DNA of 64,000 nt from Mycetohabitans endofungorum (GCF_002927045.1 NZ_PRDW01000004.1:186001-250000); one strand, 5' to 3'; shown: positions 38,611 to 47,520, counted from the first letter of the stretch. Notes: generated by a model not told the origin, from the letters alone. Numbers and translations: made by a program.

Positions 38611-39717
38611 ATGCAGCCATCGACTGCTCGCTTGGCCGAGCTCGACTTTTTTCGTGGCCTCGTATTACTGATCATCGTCGTCGATCACATCGGCGGCAGC
38701 ATGTTGTCACGTGTGACGCTGCACACCTATGCGCTGTGCGATGCTGCCGAGGTATTCGTGTTCCTGGGCGGCTACGCCACCGCCATCGCGTGGACCACGC
38801 TCGCCGCGCGTCGTGATGAGGCCGCCGCGTGCCGACGTTTCATCCGCCGTGCGTGGGAAATCTACCGTGCTTTTCTCGTCACCGCCGGTTTGATGTTGCT
38901 CGTCAGCGCGATTCTGCGCGCGTTCAGCATCGACGCGCCAAATATGGTGTCGGCTGACCTGGACGGGCTGATTGAGTCGCCTGCGGTGGTGCTGCGCGAC
39001 ATCTTATTGTTTCGACGGCAGCCCTATCTGGCGTCCGTGTTGCCGATGTATGCGTTCTTTGCGCTGGCGGTACCGGTGATCATCCCGCTTGCGCGCAGCT
39101 GGCCCTGGTTGCTGGCGGCGTGCTCGTTCGCGCTGTGGTGCCTGGCCGGCGACGCGTACTGGCTGCTACCGGCCGCACCGGGGAACCGGTGGAACTTCAA
39201 TCCGTTCGCCTGGCAAGCGATGTTCACGCTCGGCGCGCTGGCGCGCTGCCAGCCGATCTACGCTGGCCTGCGTTGTTCGCGCGCAGGCTGGATCGTTAGC
39301 GTCGCCGCGCTGTTCACGGTGCTTGTCTGCGCGTACTGTAAATTGTCCGTCGATGGGTCGTCGGACAGTGTAATGAAGCGCGACTTGCAATGGCCTCGGG
39401 TGGTCAATTTTATTGCGCTCGCCTGGCTGGTGGCGAACATGGTGCAATATGGCTGGATGCGTCGGCTGGCCGAATCGGTGCCGTGGATCGGCGCCGTTGG
39501 ACGCAAGGGCCTGTTATGCTTCGTGGCGGGTACGGTGATTTCGCTCGGTGTCGATTCGGTACTCTACTGGTGGACCGACGGGTTGCTCGATGTGCCGCTC
39601 GGGCTCGTCGCCGACGCGGTGGCGATCGCCTCGTTGCTGCTCGTGGCTGGCTGCGCGGATCCGCTCATGCGGTGGTTCGGCGCAGCCGCTGCGCGCCGCA
39701 CGGCCGGCGCGGCTTAA
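38611..39717 (+). CDS. OpgC-domain membrane protein
   Basis: 368-aa polytopic protein whose start ELDFFRGLVLLIIVVDHIGG and AEVFVFLGGYATAIAWTTLA match the OpgC acyltransferase-like family, which in known members succinylates periplasmic glucans. About ten hydrophobic segments. The ATG at 38611 was chosen at the start of conservation; the frame open from 38515 is leader. No opgGH genes are near, so the role in glucan modification is inferred from family only. Confidence 0.85.
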   Translation: MQPSTARLAELDFFRGLVLLIIVVDHIGGSMLSRVTLHTYALCDAAEVFVFLGGYATAIAWTTLAARRDEAAACRRFIRRAWEIYRAFLVTAGLMLLVSAILRAFSIDAPNMVSADLDGLIESPAVVLRDILLFRRQPYLASVLPMYAFFALAVPVIIPLARSWPWLLAACSFALWCLAGDAYWLLPAAPGNRWNFNPFAWQAMFTLGALARCQPIYAGLRCSRAGWIVSVAALFTVLVCAYCKLSVDGSSDSVMKRDLQWPRVVNFIALAWLVANMVQYGWMRRLAESVPWIGAVGRKGLLCFVAGTVISLGVDSVLYWWTDGLLDVPLGLVADAVAIASLLLVAGCADPLMRWFGAAAARRTAGAA

Positions 39718-39751
39718 GCGTGCGCCTATCATAGGGAGGAGGGCGGGCTCG

Positions 39752-40594
39752 ATGCGCATCTTGCTGGGGTGGCTGGCAGCGGTGCTCGGTTTGATGGCTG
39801 GGGCGCCTGCGATCGCCAGCACCGTGCTGATCCGCTCGTTTCATTCGGAAGCCCTGAACCGGGACTGGTCGTACACGATCTACCTACCGCCCGGCTATGA
39901 TCACGACGGCCCACGATTGCCGGTCGTCTATCTGCTGCACGGAAACAATGGCGATGCGAACGACTGGATCTCACAGGGGCGCCTGCAGGCTACCGTCGAC
40001 GCGCTGATCGAGCGTAAAGACATTGCACCGATCGTCATTGTGATGCCGCAGGGTGGTACGCAATGGTACGTGGACCGGAAGGAGGCGATCGAAACCGCGT
40101 TCTTCTCCGAGCTGATGCCGGAAATTGACGCGCGTTTCAGGGTTTCCCGGCAGCGCGACGAGCGGGTAGTCGGCGGTGTATCGATGGGGGGATTCGGTGC
40201 GCTGCGCTACGCGATGATCCGGCCGGACTTGTTCGGCTCGGCGATCCTGCTCAGTCCCGCCATCTACGCGAACGAACCGCCGCCGAGTTCGGCGGCGCGC
40301 TGGGTCGGGGTATTCGGTGCGGCGCAGTTCGACCCGCAGGTCTGGCACGAGTTAAACTATCCGGCGCAATGGAGTGCCTACTTGCGGCAACCGTTGCGTG
40401 TGCCCATGTTCGTTGCGTCCGGCGACGACGATCTCGCGATCCAGGCCGAGGCGTGCAAACTGTACGCGCACTTACGTGCGTGCGGCAATCCGGCAGCGCT
40501 GCGCATCGTCGACGGCGGCCATACATGGGCCGTATGGCGCAACCTGCTCGGAGACGCTTTGCGCTATGCACTGGCCCGGCCACGAAGCCGCTAG
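39752..40594 (+). CDS. Secreted alpha/beta-hydrolase, esterase family
   Basis: A signal peptide (MRILLGWLAAVLGLMAGAPA, cut after AIAS) is followed by an esterase-D-like domain: SYTIYLPPGYDHDGPRLPVV, YLLHGNNGDANDWI with the oxyanion segment, the nucleophile elbow GGVSMGGFGALRYAMI, Asp in VASGDDDLAI and His in DGGHTWAVW. The triad is complete. 280 aa. AGGGAGGAGG lies upstream at 39733. Exported, probably periplasmic; the substrate is unknown. Confidence 0.88.
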   Translation: MRILLGWLAAVLGLMAGAPAIASTVLIRSFHSEALNRDWSYTIYLPPGYDHDGPRLPVVYLLHGNNGDANDWISQGRLQATVDALIERKDIAPIVIVMPQGGTQWYVDRKEAIETAFFSELMPEIDARFRVSRQRDERVVGGVSMGGFGALRYAMIRPDLFGSAILLSPAIYANEPPPSSAARWVGVFGAAQFDPQVWHELNYPAQWSAYLRQPLRVPMFVASGDDDLAIQAEACKLYAHLRACGNPAALRIVDGGHTWAVWRNLLGDALRYALARPRSR

Positions 40595-40669
40595 TACCGT
40601 GTCGCGCGCGTCATGTTACGGCAACGATGACTTGACGTTCATCATGCGAGTCACGATGATCCGTACCGG

Positions 40670-41584
40670 TCACAGGTATGCGCGCGCGACGTTGATCAAC
40701 TGCACCCGGTTGCGCACGTTGAACAACGTACGCAATCGTCGCATGTGATAGTCGACGTTGTGTGGCGACAGGCCAAGGAAGTAGGCAATTTCCTTGTCGC
40801 GACGACCTTGCACGACGGCTTGCAGGATCGATTGCTGCAACTCGGACAGCGCGATCCCTTCGCGTTGTGGCGCCGGCGCCAGGCCAATCGCGCCTTGCGC
40901 GTGCGTCCAAATGAACTCGTGAATGGCATGCGCAAACATCAATGTCTGGGCAACGAGCATATCGCTGAGCCAGTGGGTGTCGTCCATTGATGAATTGAAA
41001 CATAGGCAGGCCGTCGTATCGACGCGCGGCAGCGGGAAGCGGATCACCAGTCCGCTACGCCGCTTGTCTTCCTCCAGTAGCTCGATCAGTTGTCTGATGC
41101 GTTGGCTGCGCGATGGTGCGCGAGGCAGATCCACGCGCAGTTGCGTGGCGCTCCACGGCGATGGCAGGCCAGTGGACGATGCGCAATGGATCCTCGGGTC
41201 AAGGTCGAAATAGCGCTCGCGGAAGTAGCGTGACAACCAACTGCGCGACTCGTAGTCCGTCAGCACGAACATTGATTTGTGATCGCCGCTTTCGCGCAGC
41301 ACGATATAGCTGAATGAGTCGAACCCCAATTGCGCAAGCTTGCGCCGCATGAATGCCACACGATCTTGCACATTGGTGTAGCGCAGCAGGGGGCTGATCG
41401 TAATGGGCTGGCGGGGGGCGGCCTTCGGGGCGCCGATGTCCTGCTCTGTAAACAGCGTAAGGAAGCCGCCGGGTGGCAGCGCTACGTGAGCCGTCGCAGC
41501 CACTGCGCCGTCAGACGGGTTTGGCTGTTCGCCGGATGCTGGCCGAGTAAGCCAGTACGGCAGCGTTTCGCATTCTTGCTCCAT
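40670..41584 (-). CDS. LuxR-family regulator with autoinducer-binding domain (solo)
   Basis: The N-terminal ligand domain keeps every residue that contacts acyl-homoserine lactones in TraR/LasR numbering: W57 and Y61 in SWLSRYFRERYFDLDP, D70 and P71 in the same segment, W85 in GLPSPWS. The C-terminal GerE helix-turn-helix is KEIAYFLGLSPHNVDYHMRR. The start is ATG 41584 (304 aa) or 41629 (319 aa). No luxI-type synthase is within the window, so it is a solo that may sense its own or foreign signals. Confidence 0.88.
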   Translation of the reverse strand: MEQECETLPYWLTRPASGEQPNPSDGAVAATAHVALPPGGFLTLFTEQDIGAPKAAPRQPITISPLLRYTNVQDRVAFMRRKLAQLGFDSFSYIVLRESGDHKSMFVLTDYESRSWLSRYFRERYFDLDPRIHCASSTGLPSPWSATQLRVDLPRAPSRSQRIRQLIELLEEDKRRSGLVIRFPLPRVDTTACLCFNSSMDDTHWLSDMLVAQTLMFAHAIHEFIWTHAQGAIGLAPAPQREGIALSELQQSILQAVVQGRRDKEIAYFLGLSPHNVDYHMRRLRTLFNVRNRVQLINVARAYL

Positions 41585-42391
41585 GGAACGGTAGCTCCAG
41601 CGTCGGTCGTGATGATGGGACTGCAACATCTAACGATCTTTTTTCGATTTGTACGGGTGCAGCACGCGAATCACACACGCTTGGCGGTACGCACCGACGC
41701 GGCAAGCAGCGTTTGGCGGGCGGGCCTGAGCGTCGTCAAACTTCGGGTAGCGGGCAACGCGCTGCGACCGTATAGTGAACCAACATGGCGAAGTTTGCAG
41801 GTGCCGGTCTGCGGTCCGTCATGGCGGTGCGCCCGGCGGCGCATCCATCCTTGCAGCGCCGTACCAGGCTTGGTGTCGTCAACCGGGTATGCCCGGCTGG
41901 CGCCATCGGAGTCGGAATGCGTGGCGCCGGAAACACAACTAATGAGTATTCCAGAAGTGTCGTGAACCGGTACATACGAGGTTTCGTAGTGGCGCGGCAT
42001 CGGAAAAGCCACCGCGTCCGAGCCGCTCTTGTGACGGAAGATGCGCGACTGAGGCCGTCAGGCCGCGGTGGCGGACAGCGCGGGGCTCGCGCGGTAGCGC
42101 AGTGTAGGCGCAATGGCATAAGCACTGGCAAGGCGGAACGCATCAGTTCGTTGACTGCCGCGCGCATAGTGTTAGTGTGTCAGGCGCGAGACACGGCGCT
42201 GCGCCGCGCACGAGCGTGGTGGGCACGATCAATGCTCAATTTCGCAGCCTATCGGTTGAATCATATAGATTACGCAAAAAGAAACCATTCTGTTCAGCAA
42301 TAGAGGCGTCCGTTTGCTGGCGCCCATTGACGCGCCAGGCGAGCACTATCAGGATTTTTATTACGTTAAGCATGACCACGCGCGAAAACGT
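41585..42391. other. Stretch with no recognised gene
   Basis: About 800 bp between the LuxR gene and the cspA promoter. Open frames exist on both strands (for example 41671-42012 minus and 41785-42303 plus), but none has a recognisable domain, codon pattern or convincing ribosome site. 42230-42391 is clearly richer in A and T than the surroundings. It may be eroded coding DNA; I cannot name the source. Confidence 0.4.
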
Positions 42392-42420
42392 TTGACTGTA
42401 TGCATTATTTCGCGTATCTT
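42392..42420 (+). promoter_or_regulatory. Sigma-70 promoter of cspA
   Basis: TTGACT at 42392-42397 and TATCTT at 42415-42420 are separated by exactly 17 bp. Transcription from here gives a leader of about 140 nt before the cspA ATG, the long 5' UTR typical of cold-shock genes that works as an RNA thermosensor in E. coli cspA. No other hairpin was modelled. Confidence 0.7.
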
Positions 42421-42568
42421 TGCTGACTGAAGTTTTCAAGATGTCCGATTGCTGTTCATCATCTGTCCGCGACCCACGCGGTACGCTCGTTGTCCTCTCC
42501 CTCTTGATCGCTTCCGTACTGCCGCACTAAGCGGGAAACATTTATTTTTTCTTTTGAGGGATTCGTCC

Positions 42569-42772
42569 ATGGATACCGGTATCGTTAAGTGGTTCAACGA
42601 CAGCAAGGGTTTTGGTTTCATCACGCCGGACGCGGGTGGTGAAGACCTATTCGCGCATTTCTCCGAAATCACCGGAGAGGGATTCAAGACGCTGGTGGAG
42701 AACCAGCGCGTCAGCTATCAGGTCAAGCGTGGCCCGAAGGGTCTGCAGGCCGCGAACATCAAGCCGCTGTAA
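42569..42772 (+). CDS. cspA: Cold-shock protein (CspA family)
   Basis: 67-aa single cold-shock domain, an RNA chaperone. RNP1 is KGFGFITPD and RNP2 is DLFAHFSEI; the start is [27 protein letters not shown] precedes the ATG at 42569. Preceded by a consensus promoter and a long leader. The open frame upstream of 42569 is leader sequence. Confidence 0.97.
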   Translation: MDTGIVKWFNDSKGFGFITPDAGGEDLFAHFSEITGEGFKTLVENQRVSYQVKRGPKGLQAANIKPL

Positions 42773-42796
42773 GCTTCATACGTGTAAGCTCAATAC

Positions 42797-42842
42797 GTCC
42801 GGATATGTCCGGACGACAGGCTGCCTCGCGTCCGCGGGGCAG
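42797..42842 (+). other. Two hairpins after cspA
   Basis: GTCCGG/CCGGAC (42797-42814, six-base loop) and CTGCCTCGCG/CGCGGGGCAG (42821-42842, ten-pair stem with minimal loop). Neither is followed by a T tract, so they are candidate mRNA-stabilising or Rho-linked structures, not classical terminators. Confidence 0.45.
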
Positions 42843-42999
42843 TAGTATTGCCCGCCAGTCTTCCGCGCCGTGCCGTCTTTTCGACCGCGCGGCCGTCGAT
42901 CCAGCGCTTCGCGCTCCCATCTGAATGCGCCCACCCACCCTGGGTGTTGCCCCATTCGTGGCCACTGGCCGGCTGTGTCACATCATAAAGATAAAGATA

Positions 43000-43251
43000 A
43001 TGCACAATCAAACTATTCGGATGTACCGCGGTTATGCGGTGCAGCCTTCCGCGCATCGGTTACCCGATGGCTGTTTTTCTTCTAACGTCACGCTGGAACG
43101 GGCAAATTCGCCCATGTCGTCGCCATTGACAGCGGCGAAGACCGCAGCAAAGTTATATTGTTTCTATTCGCTCGATTATTTTAGTTCTGAACAAGAGGCG
43201 GTCCGCTATTCGAATCGCTGGGCCCAGCATTGGATCGATATGCGCGGTTGA
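43000..43251 (+). CDS. Small conserved Burkholderia-type protein
   Basis: 83 aa, starting MHNQTIRMYRGYAVQPSAHR, with LPDGCFSSNVTLER and YSLDYFSSEQEAVRYSNRWA. No signal peptide or membrane segment. I know this pattern only as a family of short hypothetical proteins in Burkholderia relatives. The repeated aromatic residues and the spacing suggest a folded domain. It lies downstream of cspA, but across a 227-bp gap with hairpins, so joint transcription is uncertain. Confidence 0.65.
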   Translation: MHNQTIRMYRGYAVQPSAHRLPDGCFSSNVTLERANSPMSSPLTAAKTAAKLYCFYSLDYFSSEQEAVRYSNRWAQHWIDMRG

Positions 43252-43311
43252 GCACCGTCGCCCACGGCTGCCCCGAATACTGCGTCTCGGCTGATCGAGG
43301 AGCGGCGGGTT

Positions 43312-43551
43312 TCAGGCGTCCAGCAGGGCCATGATGCGACCGGTTTCCCGGTCCGATTCGAAAGGGCCCATGCCATGTTGCTGCAGCAGTGCCCGGACGG
43401 CATAAAACATTAGAAAACGGTTCATATCGACTTCGTGACGGCGGCCGACGAGCAACTCGTCCAACGTAACGCTGGCGCTGTTTGGCAGGTACTGCTTGAC
43501 GATGGCTGATCCATCGTTGCGAATCCATTTCAGCAAGTCGTTCCTGTTCAT
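43312..43551 (-). CDS. Small hypothetical protein
   Basis: 79 aa, starting MNRNDLLKWIRNDGSAIVKQ and ending ESDRETGRIMALLDA. GGAG six bases before the ATG at 43551 decides this start over longer in-frame options up to 43911, which would overlap the opposite-strand copper gene. Helical and soluble by composition, with no recognised domain. It converges on the small gene at 43000-43251. Confidence 0.6.
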   Translation of the reverse strand: MNRNDLLKWIRNDGSAIVKQYLPNSASVTLDELLVGRRHEVDMNRFLMFYAVRALLQQHGMGPFESDRETGRIMALLDA

Positions 43552-43746
43552 CTCGACTCCTGGCGGGGCCGTGCCCGAGCCGGTGCCGATCATCGGGCAG
43601 GCGCAACGGATCATGACGGCGGTAAGGTGGCGGTGCGATACGGCATGCACCGACGCGGTGCTGTATGTGGCGAAGGCGCAAGGCCGCAACGCCGCAACGC
43701 CGTGGTCGCCACTTAGCAGGTATCGGTTCATGCTAAACTGCTGCGT

Positions 43747-44196
43747 ATGTCCGTCTGGCGCAGAGCTTCTATCGTCTTGCTGTTGATGCTGGGTTTGCCG
43801 ATCCGGCTCGCGGTGGCATCCGTGAATTGCGATCTGTCGCAGTTCGCGCCGCCAGTAATGCATGCGCATTCCGCGCATGTCAAGACCGCCGTGTGCGACA
43901 TCGATCCGCATGCGGTGTTGGCCACCCGGGCGGTATCCCCGGACGCTTCATACGTGGGCGCGTCCGATGGCGCGCATGCCGGCCAGCGAGGCCATGGCGA
44001 CCACGTATCACATCATGGCGCGGGCCAGTGCAGTGGTGGCGCAAACTGCTGCGTCGGCGCGCCACTGCCGTGTGTCGGCACGATTGCCGACATTCGTGCA
44101 TTCGTCAATCTCCGTTTGTTGCCTCAGCCATCCGTTGGCGCAATCCGCTTCTTGACTGGCGGTATTGAGCGACCTCCGAGCGCGTATCCCGTCTGA
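43747..44196 (+). CDS. Exported Cys/His-rich protein of the copper cluster
   Basis: 149 aa with an N-terminal signal segment (RASIVLLLMLGLPIRLAVAS). The mature part is rich in His (HAHSAHVKTAVCDIDPHAV, HGDHVSHHGAGQ) and has a cysteine cluster CSGGANCCVGAPLPC. It resembles the small periplasmic proteins that precede copper-resistance genes in Cupriavidus and Burkholderia, which likewise end in a GxERPP segment (here GGIERPPSAYPV). Probably binds copper in the periplasm. First gene of the cluster leading to the multicopper oxidase. Confidence 0.7.
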   Translation: MSVWRRASIVLLLMLGLPIRLAVASVNCDLSQFAPPVMHAHSAHVKTAVCDIDPHAVLATRAVSPDASYVGASDGAHAGQRGHGDHVSHHGAGQCSGGANCCVGAPLPCVGTIADIRAFVNLRLLPQPSVGAIRFLTGGIERPPSAYPV

Positions 44197-44281
44197 GTTC
44201 ATCGTCCGCTCGCCAGTGCAAGCGAAGCGGTGACTTGTCGGCCGGCCGTCACGCCGGCCCTTGGACCTGTTCGAGATCATC

Positions 44282-44647
44282 ATGCGCAAGCTGTTTGCAG
44301 CGCTCGCGTGCGCCGTGGCTCATGTGCCGCAGCTCATCTACGCCGAGTCTGCCTTTCCCGGGCCGGCCGACGCCAGTGCGTCGGTTCCGGCTGTCACCGT
44401 GCCACCGGCCTTTGCCGGATATCATCGATACGACGATAGCGACGCCGTCGAGTGGATTCGGTTGAATCGTGCGCTCGCGCCGGGCCGTGGCGAGTCGGTC
44501 GGGCCGAGCCGTTCCACCCCGCAGGGGCGGGCCGCGTCGCATGATCATGCCGGCCACGTTGTCCGTGTCAACCACGCTGGCCACACTGATTCCATTGGTC
44601 GAGTTAATCACACAGGTCACACAGGTCATCAGGAGCATACGCAATGA
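44282..44647 (+). CDS. Exported His-rich small protein of the copper cluster
   Basis: 121 aa from the ATG at 44282. A signal peptide (MRKLFAALACAVAHVPQLIY, cut near YAES) leads a mature part with AFAGYHRYDDSDAVEWIRLN and a His-rich C-terminus (HDHAGHVVRVNHAGHTDSIG, NHTGHTGHQEHTQ). The regular NH-x-GH pattern suggests metal binding. Its stop overlaps the TolC-like gene by 4 bp, so the two are coupled. I know no named family. Confidence 0.65.
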   Translation: MRKLFAALACAVAHVPQLIYAESAFPGPADASASVPAVTVPPAFAGYHRYDDSDAVEWIRLNRALAPGRGESVGPSRSTPQGRAASHDHAGHVVRVNHAGHTDSIGRVNHTGHTGHQEHTQ

Positions 44648-46110
44648 GGTCCCGGCGCGCTCGATGCAGAGCCGTACTGACCGTGGCGCTGGCCACGACG
44701 ATACTGGCGGGCTGCGCGGTACCGCCAGCCGATGGAGGCTTTGGCGCGATCGCTGACGCCGCGTCCAAGCGGCTCGGCAAGCAAGCTGTCTGGGTGCGTA
44801 CCGACGAAGATCGGCAAGCGGTGGCGCAACGTACCCGCGAGCTGCTTTTACGGCCGCTGTCGATCGACGATGCCGTCCAGGTGGCGTTGCTCAATAATCC
44901 CGGCTTGCAGGCCACGTATGCCGATCTGGGTATTGCACAAGCGGATTTGGCGCAGGCCAGCCGCCTGCCGAACCCCGGATTTCGCTTTAGCCGGACGCAT
45001 TCGAACAGCAACTTGAGCATCGAGCGTACATTCTCGCTCGGTCTGCTCAGCGCGCTGACGATGCCGGCGGTGATGCGTATCGAGGGGGCGCACGTGGAGC
45101 AAACCAATTTAGCCCTCGCCGACGCGATGCTGGCCGTCGCAGCCGACACGCGCCGGGCCTACATCGAGGCAGTGGCGGCACGGCAAGCGCTGCAATATGC
45201 GCAACAGGTGGTGGACTCGGCGCAAGCAGGGGCAGAGTTGGCGCGCAGACTGCGCGAGGCAGGCAATTGGAGCAAGCTGGATTATGCACGGCAGCAGGCA
45301 TTCTATGCGCAAGCGGCCGCGATGCTGGCCAAGGCGCAGCTACAAGTGTCAACCGAGCGCGAGAAGCTGACCCGCGTAATGGGACTGTGGGGCGATGCGA
45401 TCGACTACGCGTTACCTGATCGCCTGCCGGCGCTGCCCGCCGAGCGCATGGCGCTTGTCGACTTGGAACCGTGGGCGATCGATCAGCGTCTGGACGTGCA
45501 GGCTGCACGACTGCAGGCGCGCCGCGTCGCCGCGTCGCTTGGCCTGACGCGCGCCACGAAGATGGTCAATGCCTTGGATCTCGGCTACATGGACAACAAC
45601 GAGACGGACAAGGGCCACGAGCATGGCTACGAGATCAGTGTCGAGGTGCCGATATTCGATTGGGGCGGCGCAAAGGTGGCACGTGCCGAGGCGACGTACA
45701 GGCAGGCGGTTGAGCGACTCGCACAGGTGGCGCTCCAGGCACGCTCGCAGGTTCGGCAATCTTATGCCGCGTACGTCACGAGCTATGACGTCGCACGGCA
45801 CTATCGCGACGAGGTACTTCCTGTGCGCAAGGCGATTTCCAACGAGATGTTGCTGCGCTACAACGGCATGCTTGCCAGCGTGTTCGATCTGCTGGCTGAC
45901 GCCCGCGACCAGGCTGACGCGGTGAGCGCATCTATCGACGCACTGAAAGACTTTTGGCTCGCCGAAACGGAGCTAGAGCGTGCGCTCGGCGGCCGCCTGC
46001 CGACGGCGGTAGCGCAGCACGCCGGGGCGGTGGCGGCGGCAAGCGTTCCTGTAGCAAGTCAACCAACGACACACGAGCCGGCTGCTGCTCACCCGCGGGA
46101 GGGGCACTGA
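44644..46110 (+). CDS. TolC-family outer-membrane efflux lipoprotein
   Basis: 488 aa. Lipobox LAGC at the end of the signal peptide (TVALATTILAGC), then two outer-membrane efflux repeats: LSIDDAVQVALLNNPGLQAT and EISVEVPIFDWGGAKVARAE. Long coiled-coil helices form the periplasmic channel. The tail is His/Ala/Pro-rich (QPTTHEPAAAHPREGH). No RND pump or adaptor follows; instead a multicopper oxidase starts 1 bp later. This pairing suggests copper or cuprous-ion handling. Confidence 0.9.
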   Translation: MRSRRARCRAVLTVALATTILAGCAVPPADGGFGAIADAASKRLGKQAVWVRTDEDRQAVAQRTRELLLRPLSIDDAVQVALLNNPGLQATYADLGIAQADLAQASRLPNPGFRFSRTHSNSNLSIERTFSLGLLSALTMPAVMRIEGAHVEQTNLALADAMLAVAADTRRAYIEAVAARQALQYAQQVVDSAQAGAELARRLREAGNWSKLDYARQQAFYAQAAAMLAKAQLQVSTEREKLTRVMGLWGDAIDYALPDRLPALPAERMALVDLEPWAIDQRLDVQAARLQARRVAASLGLTRATKMVNALDLGYMDNNETDKGHEHGYEISVEVPIFDWGGAKVARAEATYRQAVERLAQVALQARSQVRQSYAAYVTSYDVARHYRDEVLPVRKAISNEMLLRYNGMLASVFDLLADARDQADAVSASIDALKDFWLAETELERALGGRLPTAVAQHAGAVAAASVPVASQPTTHEPAAAHPREGH

Positions 46111-46111
46111 G

Positions 46112-47416
46112 ATGGTCACACGCCGACAATTCTTGAACGGCTCCGGCGCCGCATTGCTGGGCGCGGCGCTGGTTAGCAAAGCCGGCGCGGCGGCTTTGCC
46201 GGAGGCACCGTCCAGCGCCAGTGTCGCGACCCAGCCGCCGTTGGCTCCGCGCGATGGCCGGCCGTACAAACCGGTCGTCACGCTCAACGGCTGGTCGCTG
46301 CCTTGGCGCATGCGCAATGGCTGGAAGGAATTCCATCTGGTAGCTGAGCCGGTGGTGCGCGAGATCGCACTGGGGATGCAAGCGCACCTGTGGGGCTATA
46401 ACGGACAGGCGCCGGGCCCGACGATCGAAGCGGTTGAAGGCGACAAGGTGCGCATCTTCGTGACGAACCGCTTGCCCGAGCGTACCACCGTGCATTGGCA
46501 TGGGATGCCGCTGCCGTGCGGGATGGATGGCGTGGGCGGTCTGACACAGCCGCATATCCCGCCCGGCAAAACGTTTGTCTACGAGTTCCAGCTCGAGCGG
46601 CACGGCACTTTCATGTATCACCCGCATGCCGACGAAATGGTGCAAATGGCGATGGGCATGATGGGCCTGTTTATTGTCCACCCGAAAGCGCGTGGCGTGA
46701 TGCCAGTCGATCGGGATTTCGTATTCTTGATGTCCGCGTATGACATCGATCCTGGCAGCTTCACGCCGCGGGTGAACGAGATGACGGATTTCAACGTCTG
46801 GAGTTGGAATGCACGGGTGTTTCCTGGTATCGACCCGCTGCCGGTGCGCCGCGGCGATCGTGTGCGGATTCGCTTCGGCAACCTGACGATGACCAATCAT
46901 CCTATCCATCTGCACGGGTACACCTTCGAGGTGACGGGAACCGATGGGGGCTGGATCGCGCCGGCAGCGCGATGGCCGGAAGTGACCGTGGATGTCGGCG
47001 TTGGCCAGATGCGGGTGATCGAGTTCGAGGCATCGCGCCCGGGAGATTGGGCGTTCCATTGTCACAAGTCGCACCATACGATGAATGCGATGGGCCACCA
47101 GGTGCCGAACATGATCGGCGTGCCGCAACAGGACTTGGTCAAGCGTATCAACAAGCTGGTGCCCGACTATATGGCAATGGGCAGCACCGGCGGATCGATG
47201 GGTGAAATGCAGATGCCATTGCCAGATAACACGCTGCCGATGATGACCGGGCAGGGACCGTTCGGTGCGCTCGAAATGGGCGGGATGTTCACCATCGTGA
47301 AGGTCCGCGAGGGCCTGGGCCGCGACGACTACCGGGATCCGGGCTGGTACCGGCACCCCAGGGGAACGGTCGCGTACGAATACGCGCAGGACTCGGCCGC
47401 CGCGCGCGTAAAGTAA
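46112..47416 (+). CDS. Periplasmic multicopper oxidase (copper resistance)
   Basis: 434 aa with a Tat signal (TRRQFLNGSGAALLGAAL). All copper motifs are present: TTVHWHGMPLP, FMYHPHADEM, NHPIHLHGYTF and the T1 site FHCHKSHHTMNAMGH (HCH-x3-H-x4-M). The segment before the end is Met-rich (MGSTGGSMGEMQMPLPDN, MMTGQ), as in cuprous oxidases. Expected to oxidise Cu(I) to Cu(II) in the periplasm. GGGAGGGG precedes the ATG. Coupled to the TolC-like gene. Confidence 0.93.
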   Translation: MVTRRQFLNGSGAALLGAALVSKAGAAALPEAPSSASVATQPPLAPRDGRPYKPVVTLNGWSLPWRMRNGWKEFHLVAEPVVREIALGMQAHLWGYNGQAPGPTIEAVEGDKVRIFVTNRLPERTTVHWHGMPLPCGMDGVGGLTQPHIPPGKTFVYEFQLERHGTFMYHPHADEMVQMAMGMMGLFIVHPKARGVMPVDRDFVFLMSAYDIDPGSFTPRVNEMTDFNVWSWNARVFPGIDPLPVRRGDRVRIRFGNLTMTNHPIHLHGYTFEVTGTDGGWIAPAARWPEVTVDVGVGQMRVIEFEASRPGDWAFHCHKSHHTMNAMGHQVPNMIGVPQQDLVKRINKLVPDYMAMGSTGGSMGEMQMPLPDNTLPMMTGQGPFGALEMGGMFTIVKVREGLGRDDYRDPGWYRHPRGTVAYEYAQDSAAARVK

Positions 47417-47520
47417 TTATCATTGCTTGTCTACACACGGAAAAGAACCGATAGTTCTCTTTCTCGGGCAATACTATTAGACAACAGCATTTTCTGCATC
47501 GACTAACAAAAGGAAAGCTA

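Noticed and set aside
41785-42303. 172-codon plus-strand open frame before cspA
   Set aside because: Arg-rich, no domain, no clear ribosome site, and overlapped by equally long frames on the other strand.
45932-47356. 474-codon minus-strand open frame over the multicopper oxidase
   Set aside because: Antisense shadow; the plus strand carries a complete copper oxidase with all motifs.
47444-47465. Terminator after the multicopper oxidase
   Set aside because: AGAAC/GTTCT gives only a 5-bp AT-rich stem with a broken T tract; too weak to report as a terminator.
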